DNA of 20,751 nt from Burkholderiales bacterium UBA4615 (GTDB taxonomy: Bacteria > Pseudomonadota > Gammaproteobacteria > Burkholderiales > Burkholderiaceae_E), in contig DGIT01000071.1 in the NCBI GenBank assembly GCA_002386465.1, positions 54,793 to 75,543 of the forward strand. Reading direction: 5' to 3'. The position numbers were made by a program, and so were the translations under genes. Shown in pieces: positions 15,631 to 20,751 of the stretch (its first letter is position 1; every line of letters starts with the position of its first letter). The notes beneath the pieces are model-generated. The model was given only the letters and a program-made list of their open reading frames with translations. It did not search any database and was not told the DNA's origin.

Positions 15631-16169
15631 TGATCAACCAGCGTGAACCGGGTCCCGTCCGCCTGGGTGCTACCCAAGGGGCGCCGCGCGAGTGAAATCG
15701 ATCGCTGGAAGTGCGCCAGGCAGCCATCGATCAGGCCGTGAGCGACATCGTCCATGCAACGAGGCGATCGGTAGTCAAGCTGCAGCGTGTCAGGCGCCGG
15801 CCTGAATACCGTGAACTCAGGCAGTTCGGCATCGGGGTAGAGCTTGCGAACCTCGGTATGAATCACCGACTCGATGCCACTGAGCACATCGAAAGGATGC
15901 GTCTTGCCCTCAAAAAACACTGGGAAACCAGTCGACAACGCATTGAAAAGATTCAGCCCGAACCAGTGCAGCAGTTCGTTGACGGGTCGGCCAGTGCGTC
16001 GATGCAGCGCCATGACCAGCGAGACCATCTCACGGTGATCATAGTTTCCAACCGAGGTGTACGCCCCACCCGACGGCAGATCGCTCGCATCGATCAGCTC
16101 GTCTGCCATGTCGTGAGAATAAGTACGTTCGACGAGCTCAAGGAACTCGGTGAAGATCATGCCTTTCAT
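15627..16169 (-). CDS. H-NOX haem nitric-oxide-binding sensor protein
   Basis: 180-aa haem-NO/O2-binding (H-NOX, HNOB) protein. The N-terminus MKGMIFTEFLELVE matches the family's MKG-start. The proximal haem-ligand histidine is H104 in SVIHTEVRKLYPDAELP, with the conserved proline at P117. The propionate-binding YxSxR motif is fully present as YRSPR (Y133, S135, R137). Together these make haem binding very likely. The distal tyrosine typical of O2-binding anaerobe homologues is not evident, so it should be an NO/CO-selective sensor, although this needs alignment. A C-terminal tail of about 20 residues extends past the core. The stop overlaps the kinase start by 4 nt, giving the standard bacterial H-NOX/kinase signalling pair. 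A candidate promoter and a tandem 13-mer lie just upstream. The Shine-Dalgarno sequence is weak. Confidence 0.96.
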   Translation of the reverse strand: MKGMIFTEFLELVERTYSHDMADELIDASDLPSGGAYTSVGNYDHREMVSLVMALHRRTGRPVNELLHWFGLNLFNALSTGFPVFFEGKTHPFDVLSGIESVIHTEVRKLYPDAELPEFTVFRPAPDTLQLDYRSPRCMDDVAHGLIDGCLAHFQRSISLARRPLGSTQADGTRFTLVDQ

Positions 16170-16217
16170 GGGAACACTCTCGGGATGCGCATCGGAGCCG
16201 CCGACCTCGGACGCTCA

Positions 16218-16245
16218 AGTGTAGCGGGCGTAACAGGCGCGACAA
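16218..16245 (-). promoter_or_regulatory. Candidate sigma-70-like promoter of the H-NOX/kinase operon
   Basis: Reading the minus strand, TTGTCG (16240-16245) matches four of six -35 consensus bases. TACACT (16218-16223), after a 16-bp spacer, matches four of six -10 bases. The predicted transcript would start near 16211, about 40 nt before the H-NOX ATG. The call rests only on consensus matching and position. Confidence 0.4.
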
Positions 16246-16247
16246 AT

Positions 16248-16273
16248 CGTATCCCCACAGCGTATCCCCACAG
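16248..16273. repeat. Perfect tandem 13-bp direct repeat upstream of the H-NOX promoter
   Basis: CGTATCCCCACAG occurs twice in immediate tandem (16248-16260 and 16261-16273). The copy nearest H-NOX ends 2 bp upstream of the candidate -35 box, the usual place for an activator site bound by two subunits in tandem. It could also be a recent slippage duplication without function. Confidence 0.7.
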
Positions 16274-16290
16274 CGCCGGCGACCAGCCAC

Positions 16291-17724
16291 TCAGGCAGCC
16301 AGGAGCATCAGCGCGACGGCAACCATTCCGACCGTCAGCGCAGGTAACGCCAGGGGCCAAGCCTTGCGATAGAGCATTCCTTCCGAGCCGGCAAAGCCCA
16401 GCACGGCCGCACCCATCGAAACACGCATCGGCGAGAGCATGCTCAGGTTGGCGCACACGGTGTTCTGAATTGCAGCCAACCAGGCGCTGTCAAGCTGCAA
16501 TGCCCGCGCCAGGGCACTGAGCATGGGCATCAGCATGGCGTTAGAGGCTGCACCGCTGCCGGTCAGAAACCCAGCGACGGCCGCAAAGAGGGGCACGCCG
16601 CTCACCGACCAGCGTCCGACTGAACCGTGCAGTGCCTCGGCGACTTGCTGCGCCATCCCGGTCCCGACGTACAACTGCGCCATCACCACGAAGGCCAGGG
16701 TCACCAGGCATGCACGCCAGGCACCTTTCGCTGTGTCGACCAGGACGCGCGGCAACGATGCGCGCGTCTGAATCAGGACCAGCCCACCCACCGCAGCCAG
16801 CCAGAATCCAGGGGCATAGAGTGGGGAGAACGCGGGTTGCCCCTCGAACGGCATGATGCGGCCAATGGGCTTGAGCGCTTGACTCAGTGGTGCGATGAGC
16901 CGGGTGGCACACAGCGCAAGCGTCAACATGACATAGGGCGCCTGGTCGCGCAGTGCCTGCAACAGTTGTTGCCGATCCGGGCGCTCATCACGCCAGTAGC
17001 GCAGCGCCATGAGTAGTGCCGTGGGCGCAGCGCCTGCAATTTCCACTTCCGCGTAGGCGTTCGTGAGGTATACCCCTGCGATGAGCGCAAGTGTCCAGAC
17101 GACGTCGTCGAGCTTTTGCGCCGTACCAACCCGAAAGCCTGCACCATGTGCAATCCGCCAATAGAGCACCAGGTACAAGGCGTGAATCGGACCCTGCAGC
17201 AGGGCTGATCGCATGCCCATGTCGTTCAGCGGGATGCCGGCCAGACCCGCACCAACCGTGGTGCCGACCGCCAGAGCGCCCCAGGGCACGAGCGTCTGGC
17301 TGAACAAGCCAAATAGCAGCGCTGGCAGACCACCAATACCCAGGCGCTTGAGCGCAGCAAGCGCAATGATGAAACCCACGCCAAATCCGGTGACCGATTC
17401 GGCAAAGGGCGCAAGCAAGAAGCAGACTGCCCAGAGTCGGCGAGGTGTGGCTGCTGTAACGCCCCCGTGTTCGATGGCAGTCCGGGTCTGGGTACTGCGG
17501 TAAAAGAACAGCCCGGTCGCGATAATGGACACCACCAGCCATGCAAGCCAGCCACCGACCAGAATGTCCTGCCACAGGCGCTCAGCCGAGGCCTCAGTCG
17601 TTGTGGCGGCAACCAGGAGCGTGAGCAACAACCCCAGCAGTCCCGCGGTCAGCGCGCTGACACGACCAGATGCCAGCAAGCCCACAACCGTGAGCAGCGG
17701 TGTCAGGGCAAAGAGGGTAGCGAT
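16291..17724 (-). CDS. LctP-family lactate/glycolate-type permease with probable non-ATG start
   Basis: Multi-pass inner-membrane protein of the L-lactate permease (LctP, TC 2.A.14) family with about a dozen hydrophobic helices. Family landmarks are FAESVTGFGVGF, GLFSQTLVPWGALAVGTTVGAG, GFLTGSGAASNAMLMP and QNTVCANLSMLSPMRV. Known members carry lactate or glycolate with protons. At about 477 aa it is shorter than the roughly 550 aa of LldP. The first conventional start is GTG at 17685, but it has no Shine-Dalgarno sequence and would cut into helix 1. The open frame continues upstream as ATLFALTPLLTVVGLL, which matches the usual N-terminus. The only start-like codon there next to a ribosome site (GAGGAACCC) is ATC at 17722-17724. 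An in-frame TGA lies just beyond, so I place the start at 17724 tentatively. It is the last gene of the operon with MipA, the thioesterase and the ligase. Confidence 0.85.
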   Translation of the reverse strand: MATLFALTPLLTVVGLLASGRVSALTAGLLGLLLTLLVAATTTEASAERLWQDILVGGWLAWLVVSIIATGLFFYRSTQTRTAIEHGGVTAATPRRLWAVCFLLAPFAESVTGFGVGFIIALAALKRLGIGGLPALLFGLFSQTLVPWGALAVGTTVGAGLAGIPLNDMGMRSALLQGPIHALYLVLYWRIAHGAGFRVGTAQKLDDVVWTLALIAGVYLTNAYAEVEIAGAAPTALLMALRYWRDERPDRQQLLQALRDQAPYVMLTLALCATRLIAPLSQALKPIGRIMPFEGQPAFSPLYAPGFWLAAVGGLVLIQTRASLPRVLVDTAKGAWRACLVTLAFVVMAQLYVGTGMAQQVAEALHGSVGRWSVSGVPLFAAVAGFLTGSGAASNAMLMPMLSALARALQLDSAWLAAIQNTVCANLSMLSPMRVSMGAAVLGFAGSEGMLYRKAWPLALPALTVGMVAVALMLLAA

Positions 17725-17762
17725 GGGTTCCTCGAATCAGCGACCGACCGTAACCGTGCCGC

Positions 17763-18587
17763 TCACCAGACGTATCCAATCCCCGCAAGGACGAAGCCCT
17801 CACCTCTGTGCTGAACCAGCGGACTGTTACGGGTGCCAGAGTGATACCACTCGTAGCCGAAAGCCAGCGATGCGATCCACTGTTTGCTCAGGCGGTAGGT
17901 GGTGACCACGGCGGCCATCGGCGAGAAGGTGGAGCCGGTGTTGTAGGCTGGCCGACCCGGTGCAACTTCGTCCGCCCCGACCCCGCCGAAGTAGTAATTT
18001 GCAAGACGCGATGAGCGCCACATGACCCCGATCCCGGGCATCACCAGCGCGCGATCAAACAGAATCGGGAAGTCCACCCAGGCCAGGGCCTCCTGCCCTT
18101 TGCTGGTGCCCGTGATATCGCTGGAAGCCCGGAACGTGAAGAGACCGACATCGGTGATGAGGTTGGCGCCTACCCCGGCTTCGGCTTCCCACTTGCGCTT
18201 ATGCATGCCTTCAAACGCAACATTTTTTTCGGGGTTGAGATTGCCTGCGCGAACCCGTCCAAAGGCAAACAGGGCCACTCGTCCATCACGGTGCAGGTAG
18301 TAGCGGGCGCGATCACCGAGATAGATGAATTTCTCGTCCACGTAAATGAAGCCCGGCACGACGTAGAGCGAGTCGTCCTGGGCTGCATAGCGCTTCTGAA
18401 AGCCCAGGACTGCCGCGCCCGGCAAAAAGCCTCTGGGGACCGGGCTGGTCTCAGACGGGGACGCCAGCAATTCGAGGGCACCGAGTTCAGGTTCGGCTTG
18501 TGCAGGCAACGCCGATAAGCACAGCGCGAACCCGCAGGCACCAGCCAAGGCCCTGCGCAAACGCTCAAAAACAGTCATGGTCATCAT
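17763..18587 (-). CDS. MipA/OmpV-family outer-membrane protein
   Basis: 274-aa predicted outer-membrane beta-barrel of the MipA/OmpV family. The signal peptide has a basic start (FERLRRALAG), a hydrophobic core and a likely cleavage after LPAQA (about residue 31). The mature protein shows alternating hydrophobic strands with aromatic girdles, such as SLYVVPGFIYVDEKFIYLG, ARYYLHRDG, LANYYFGGVG and FGYEWYHSG. It ends with the strand FVLAGIGYVW, whose terminal aromatic residue suits barrel assembly. YYFGGV followed by an Asn-Thr-Gly-Ser segment matches the family. E. coli MipA scaffolds MltA with a penicillin-binding protein, but most relatives are uncharacterised. The first ATG (18587) overlaps the thioesterase stop by 4 nt; ATGs at 18584 and 18578 are alternatives. 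Its place between a thioesterase and a permease could mean uptake or envelope stress, with no direct evidence for either. Confidence 0.9.
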   Translation of the reverse strand: MMTMTVFERLRRALAGACGFALCLSALPAQAEPELGALELLASPSETSPVPRGFLPGAAVLGFQKRYAAQDDSLYVVPGFIYVDEKFIYLGDRARYYLHRDGRVALFAFGRVRAGNLNPEKNVAFEGMHKRKWEAEAGVGANLITDVGLFTFRASSDITGTSKGQEALAWVDFPILFDRALVMPGIGVMWRSSRLANYYFGGVGADEVAPGRPAYNTGSTFSPMAAVVTTYRLSKQWIASLAFGYEWYHSGTRNSPLVQHRGEGFVLAGIGYVW

Positions 18588-19042
18588 GCTCCAGCTCCCG
18601 TCAGAAACAAGCGCATCGCATCGGGTACTTCTGTTGGCTTGCGCGATGCACGGTGGATGAGCACGCAGGTGGACTCAGCACTGGCCACTTCGCCATTGAC
18701 CGCAAGTAACGTCTGCTCGAATTCAAAGGAGGTCCTGCCAATGCGCCTGACGCGCGTCCCGACCCGCACTGTCCCGGGGAAGTACAGCTCTCTTCGATAA
18801 ACGATAGTCTGTTTGGCCACAACAATTCCGCAATCCTTACGCACCTCGGCGATGCCCGGATCGTCGAGCACCTCGATACGCCCCGCTTCAAAGAAGGTGC
18901 CGATCACGGCGTTGTTGATGTGGCCTTGCCGGTCGGTATCGGCGTTGCGCAGTTTCTCCTGCGTCCAGAAACGGAAATCCATGGCACTCACAGCAGGGGT
19001 TGTTTCACTCATCATCCATTCACTCGAGACAGGGTCCGTCAC
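18584..19042 (-). CDS. 4HBT-family acyl-CoA thioesterase
   Basis: Single hot-dog-fold thioesterase of about 150 aa. The catalytic region is NADTDRQGHINNAVIGTFFE (residues 33-52), with the Asp-x-x-Gly-His-x-Asn-Asn pattern of 4-hydroxybenzoyl-CoA thioesterase/YbgC-type enzymes. FEAGRIEVL follows on the long helix, and the core strands are IVVAKQTIVYRRELYFPGTV and RVGTRVRRIGRTSFEFEQTL. The reading frame opens with GTG at 19042, overlapping the ligase stop as GTGA. ATG codons at residues 10 and 11 are alternatives giving about 142 aa, which may be the real start since the first residues look non-conserved. It hydrolyses acyl-CoA to acid and CoA, the reverse of what the upstream ligase should do. 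The pair may therefore act on different acyl groups or control CoA pools. Confidence 0.88.
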   Translation of the reverse strand: MTDPVSSEWMMSETTPAVSAMDFRFWTQEKLRNADTDRQGHINNAVIGTFFEAGRIEVLDDPGIAEVRKDCGIVVAKQTIVYRRELYFPGTVRVGTRVRRIGRTSFEFEQTLLAVNGEVASAESTCVLIHRASRKPTEVPDAMRLFLTGAGA

Positions 19043-20613
19043 AGTCCTAATGCAGTGCGCGCCATCTCGCGCAGTACACGCTTCTGAATTTTGTTGCCAT
19101 TAGGGCCGTTGATCGCGGGGAAGGCGTCAATGGCAATGATCCGCCTGGGAACCTTGTAAGCGGCCATCCGATCGCGGCAATACGCCAGCAGTTGCGATTC
19201 GGTGGCGGAGGTGTCGCACAAGACATAGGCGACCGCTACATCACCCTCGCCCGGCACATTCACGCCCACCACCTGGGCGCCTTGCACCTGGGCATGCTGC
19301 ATCAGACTCGATTCGATTTCGGCCGGATTCACCAGGAACCCACGCAATCTGAGGCTATCGCCCATTCGAGCAAGATAAATAAATCCCGCTCCTTCCATCT
19401 GGGCCAGATCACCCGAGCGAAACCAGCCATCTTCGGTGAAGGCCTTTGCGGTGGCCTGCGGATTGTTCAGATAGCCCGCCAGTACATTGGGGCCCCGGAT
19501 CTGCAGCTCACCAGCCTGGCCTTCACCTAGCAAATGCCCGGACTCAGGATCGACCACCCGCACGGAAATCAGCGGATCAATCGGGACACCACCCGCCTTG
19601 GCGCGCTGTGCAGCCGGAGCCTCCCATGGATGGAAGGCCATCAGCGAAAAACACTCGGACGACCCATACGTGCCGGTGAATCGGCACTGCAGTGCATCGG
19701 CCCGCTCAGTGACCGGCAGGGTCAGACCCACGAAATCCGCCTGCACGCCATGGCGCAGGGTCGAAAAATTCACGCCATGTACCTGCAACATCGCATCGAA
19801 CATGGCGTCCGCACCCACGACGTGAGTGATCCCGTGTCGCTCGATCAGATGCGCCGCCTCCGATGCATCAAAGACCGGGACCAGGATACAGGCGGCTGCG
19901 CCGGCCAAGGCACCCAGCGCCGTCATGAACCCGAAGACCCCAAAGAGGGGCAGCGCGCACAGGACGGCATCGGCCGCGCGGATATCCAGGGCTTGCGACA
20001 CATGCTGAGCGTGACGGACGATGCTGGCATGGTCATGGGCGGCGAGCTTAGGGAAACCGGTAGTACCCGAGGTACTGAAACAGCACATCAGATCGTGCCC
20101 CTGTCCTGGGTCAGGGGCGACCCTCACGCCAGAAGGTTGCGCATATTCGATGAACCGGTCGCAGTCTTCCAGCGCTACGACCTGCTGCAATGAGGCCAGC
20201 TCGGCTTGTAACGCCAGTGCGACTTCAGCATAGTCAGTGTCCAGAAATCGCCTGGGCGCGAAGAGTGCGCGGGCTTGAGACACCTCAAGCAGGTGACGCA
20301 CTTCCGGCGCTTTGTAACGTGTGCTGATGGGCACAACCAGCACACCCAGATGCGCAGCAGCGCACAGCAACTGCATCCAGGCCGGGCCATTGGGCAACCA
20401 GACGGCCATCGCATCCCCGCGCCTCAGACCCATGGCGTACAAACCGGCGGCGGCAGCGCGTGCGGCCTCTCGCAATTGCACCCGCGTGAATGTGGACTCT
20501 GCAGTGACCAGCGCTGGCAACGCATCATGGCCCGCCAGCACAGCATCGATCAGACCCTGGGTCTGCGACGCGAGAGGGATATCGGTCACTTCAGACGCAC
20601 GGAAGGTGGTCAT
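19039..20613 (-). CDS. AMP-dependent acid-CoA ligase (adenylate-forming enzyme)
   Basis: 524-aa adenylate-forming enzyme, clearly distinct from the ligase at 2066-3697. The ATP-binding loop is STSGTTGFPKLAAHDH (180-195), with Leu replacing the usual Gly after the Pro-Lys. TGTYGSSECFSLMAF is the A5-like motif, and GELQIRGPNVLAGYLNNPQAT and WFRSGDLAQMEGAGFIYLARMGDSLRLRG span the A6-A8 hinge (listed as two overlapping segments). The C-terminal catalytic lysine is K508 in GPNGNKIQK, with one extra residue compared with the usual GKIQK. The substrate could be an aromatic, cyclic or branched carboxylic acid; cyclohexanecarboxylate- or long-chain-type ligases are possible relatives. There is no strong Shine-Dalgarno before the ATG, which lies 13 nt after the stop of the upstream open frame. 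It overlaps the thioesterase gene by 4 nt, so these proteins are probably made together. Confidence 0.92.
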   Translation of the reverse strand: MTTFRASEVTDIPLASQTQGLIDAVLAGHDALPALVTAESTFTRVQLREAARAAAAGLYAMGLRRGDAMAVWLPNGPAWMQLLCAAAHLGVLVVPISTRYKAPEVRHLLEVSQARALFAPRRFLDTDYAEVALALQAELASLQQVVALEDCDRFIEYAQPSGVRVAPDPGQGHDLMCCFSTSGTTGFPKLAAHDHASIVRHAQHVSQALDIRAADAVLCALPLFGVFGFMTALGALAGAAACILVPVFDASEAAHLIERHGITHVVGADAMFDAMLQVHGVNFSTLRHGVQADFVGLTLPVTERADALQCRFTGTYGSSECFSLMAFHPWEAPAAQRAKAGGVPIDPLISVRVVDPESGHLLGEGQAGELQIRGPNVLAGYLNNPQATAKAFTEDGWFRSGDLAQMEGAGFIYLARMGDSLRLRGFLVNPAEIESSLMQHAQVQGAQVVGVNVPGEGDVAVAYVLCDTSATESQLLAYCRDRMAAYKVPRRIIAIDAFPAINGPNGNKIQKRVLREMARTALGL

Positions 20614-20626
20614 CGGTCACTGGCAA

Positions 20627-20751
20627 TCAGCGCGCTTGTGGTGGGGGTCGCCCGCCCCCTCCGCCGCCCGGGGGAGGCGGCGGGGGCGGGCGATAACCGG
20701 ACCCTCCCGATCCGCCATAAGGCGGGCGTGCATGGGGCGGAGCGGGCGGCG
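20627..20751 (-). CDS. C-terminal tail of a Pro/Gly-rich low-complexity protein (partial)
   Basis: On the minus strand an open frame enters from the right edge and ends with TGA at 20627-20629, only 13 nt before the ligase ATG, as expected for an upstream operon gene. The 40 visible residues are strongly biased: RPPYGGSGGSGYR, then seven prolines, six glycines and RPPPQAR. Such tails occur at the ends of membrane-, RNA- or envelope-associated proteins and are disordered. I cannot identify the protein from this part. The coding call rests on the open frame, its placement and the compositional order. A non-coding GC-rich hairpin region is the main alternative. The seven-proline run would be expected to need EF-P during translation. 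Confidence 0.55.
   Translation of the reverse strand, partial: PPAPPHARPPYGGSGGSGYRPPPPPPPGGGGGGRPPPQAR
20649..20692. repeat. 44-nt near-perfect GC palindrome
   Basis: Positions 20649-20692 pair end to end (i with 41341-i) with only two internal mismatches and no real loop. The arms begin CGCCCGCCCC and end GGGGCGGGCG. In the minus-strand frame it corresponds to adjacent proline (CCN) and glycine (GGN) codons, which are complementary by nature. No T-tract follows on either strand, so an intrinsic terminator is not supported. Confidence 0.7.

Noticed and set aside
16248..16273. DnaA boxes or a replication-origin element in the TATCCCCACA repeats
   Set aside because: Each copy has an inserted C relative to the TTATCCACA consensus, only two copies exist, and no AT-rich region or replication gene is nearby.
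20649..20692. Intrinsic transcription terminator
   Set aside because: The hairpin is strong but no T-tract follows on either strand, and poly-Pro/poly-Gly coding explains the symmetry.
1..20751. CRISPR arrays, tRNA or rRNA genes, insertion sequences, toxin-antitoxin or phage-defence genes
   Set aside because: I looked for regularly spaced repeats, transposase motifs and structured RNA signatures and saw none. The window is almost fully occupied by metabolic, transport and signalling genes.

Overview
The window is GC-rich (by eye about 60-65% GC) and densely packed, with overlapping and translationally coupled genes. It carries a TctC/Bug-type periplasmic receptor, EthA-like and cyclohexanone-type Baeyer-Villiger monooxygenases (BVMOs) and an H-NOX/histidine-kinase pair. 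Together these suggest a Burkholderiales-type betaproteobacterium (Comamonadaceae or Alcaligenaceae grade). This is inferred from gene content and was not tested by phylogeny. No rRNA, tRNA, insertion sequence, CRISPR array or phage gene was seen.

Layout. (1) 1-2073: the 3' end of a plus-strand SAM methyltransferase, a minus-strand Bug receptor, and a plus-strand cupin of the 2,4'-dihydroxyacetophenone dioxygenase type. (2) 2066-13555: a nine-gene minus-strand catabolic block. In transcription order it holds a metallo-beta-lactamase-fold hydrolase, a gamma-glutamyltransferase-family Ntn hydrolase, a class-C-beta-lactamase/EstB-type serine hydrolase, a MaoC-type enoyl-CoA hydratase, an Asp-nucleophile alpha/beta hydrolase, an FMN nitronate monooxygenase/NADH:quinone reductase family protein, an EthA-like BVMO, a cyclohexanone-type BVMO and a medium/long-chain acyl-CoA synthetase. 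A divergent plus-strand carboxymuconolactone-decarboxylase-family gene (13662-14231) sits at its promoter end. (3) 14236-16169: a minus-strand pair encoding an H-NOX haem protein and a soluble hybrid histidine kinase, with overlapping reading frames. (4) 16291-20751: a second minus-strand operon holding the tail of a Pro/Gly-rich protein, an AMP-dependent ligase, a 4HBT thioesterase, a MipA/OmpV outer-membrane protein and an LctP-family permease.

How the genes could work together (inference). Block 2 has the parts for breaking down a ketone, cyclic ketone or aryl ketone. BVMOs insert oxygen to give an ester or lactone, one or more of the four hydrolases open it, the ligase activates the acid to its CoA ester, and the MaoC hydratase feeds beta-oxidation. 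The cupin could cleave a C-C bond next to a ketone, and the Bug receptor could bring in a carboxylated substrate. Acyl-CoA dehydrogenase, thiolase and a dedicated transcription factor are missing from the window, and the substrate cannot be read from sequence.

Non-coding points of interest are a perfect 8-bp inverted repeat over a candidate internal promoter ahead of the BVMO pair (6919-6945), a perfect tandem 13-mer just upstream of a candidate H-NOX promoter (16248-16273), a probable non-ATG start for the permease (near 17724), and a 44-nt GC palindrome explained by adjacent poly-Pro and poly-Gly codons (20649-20692).
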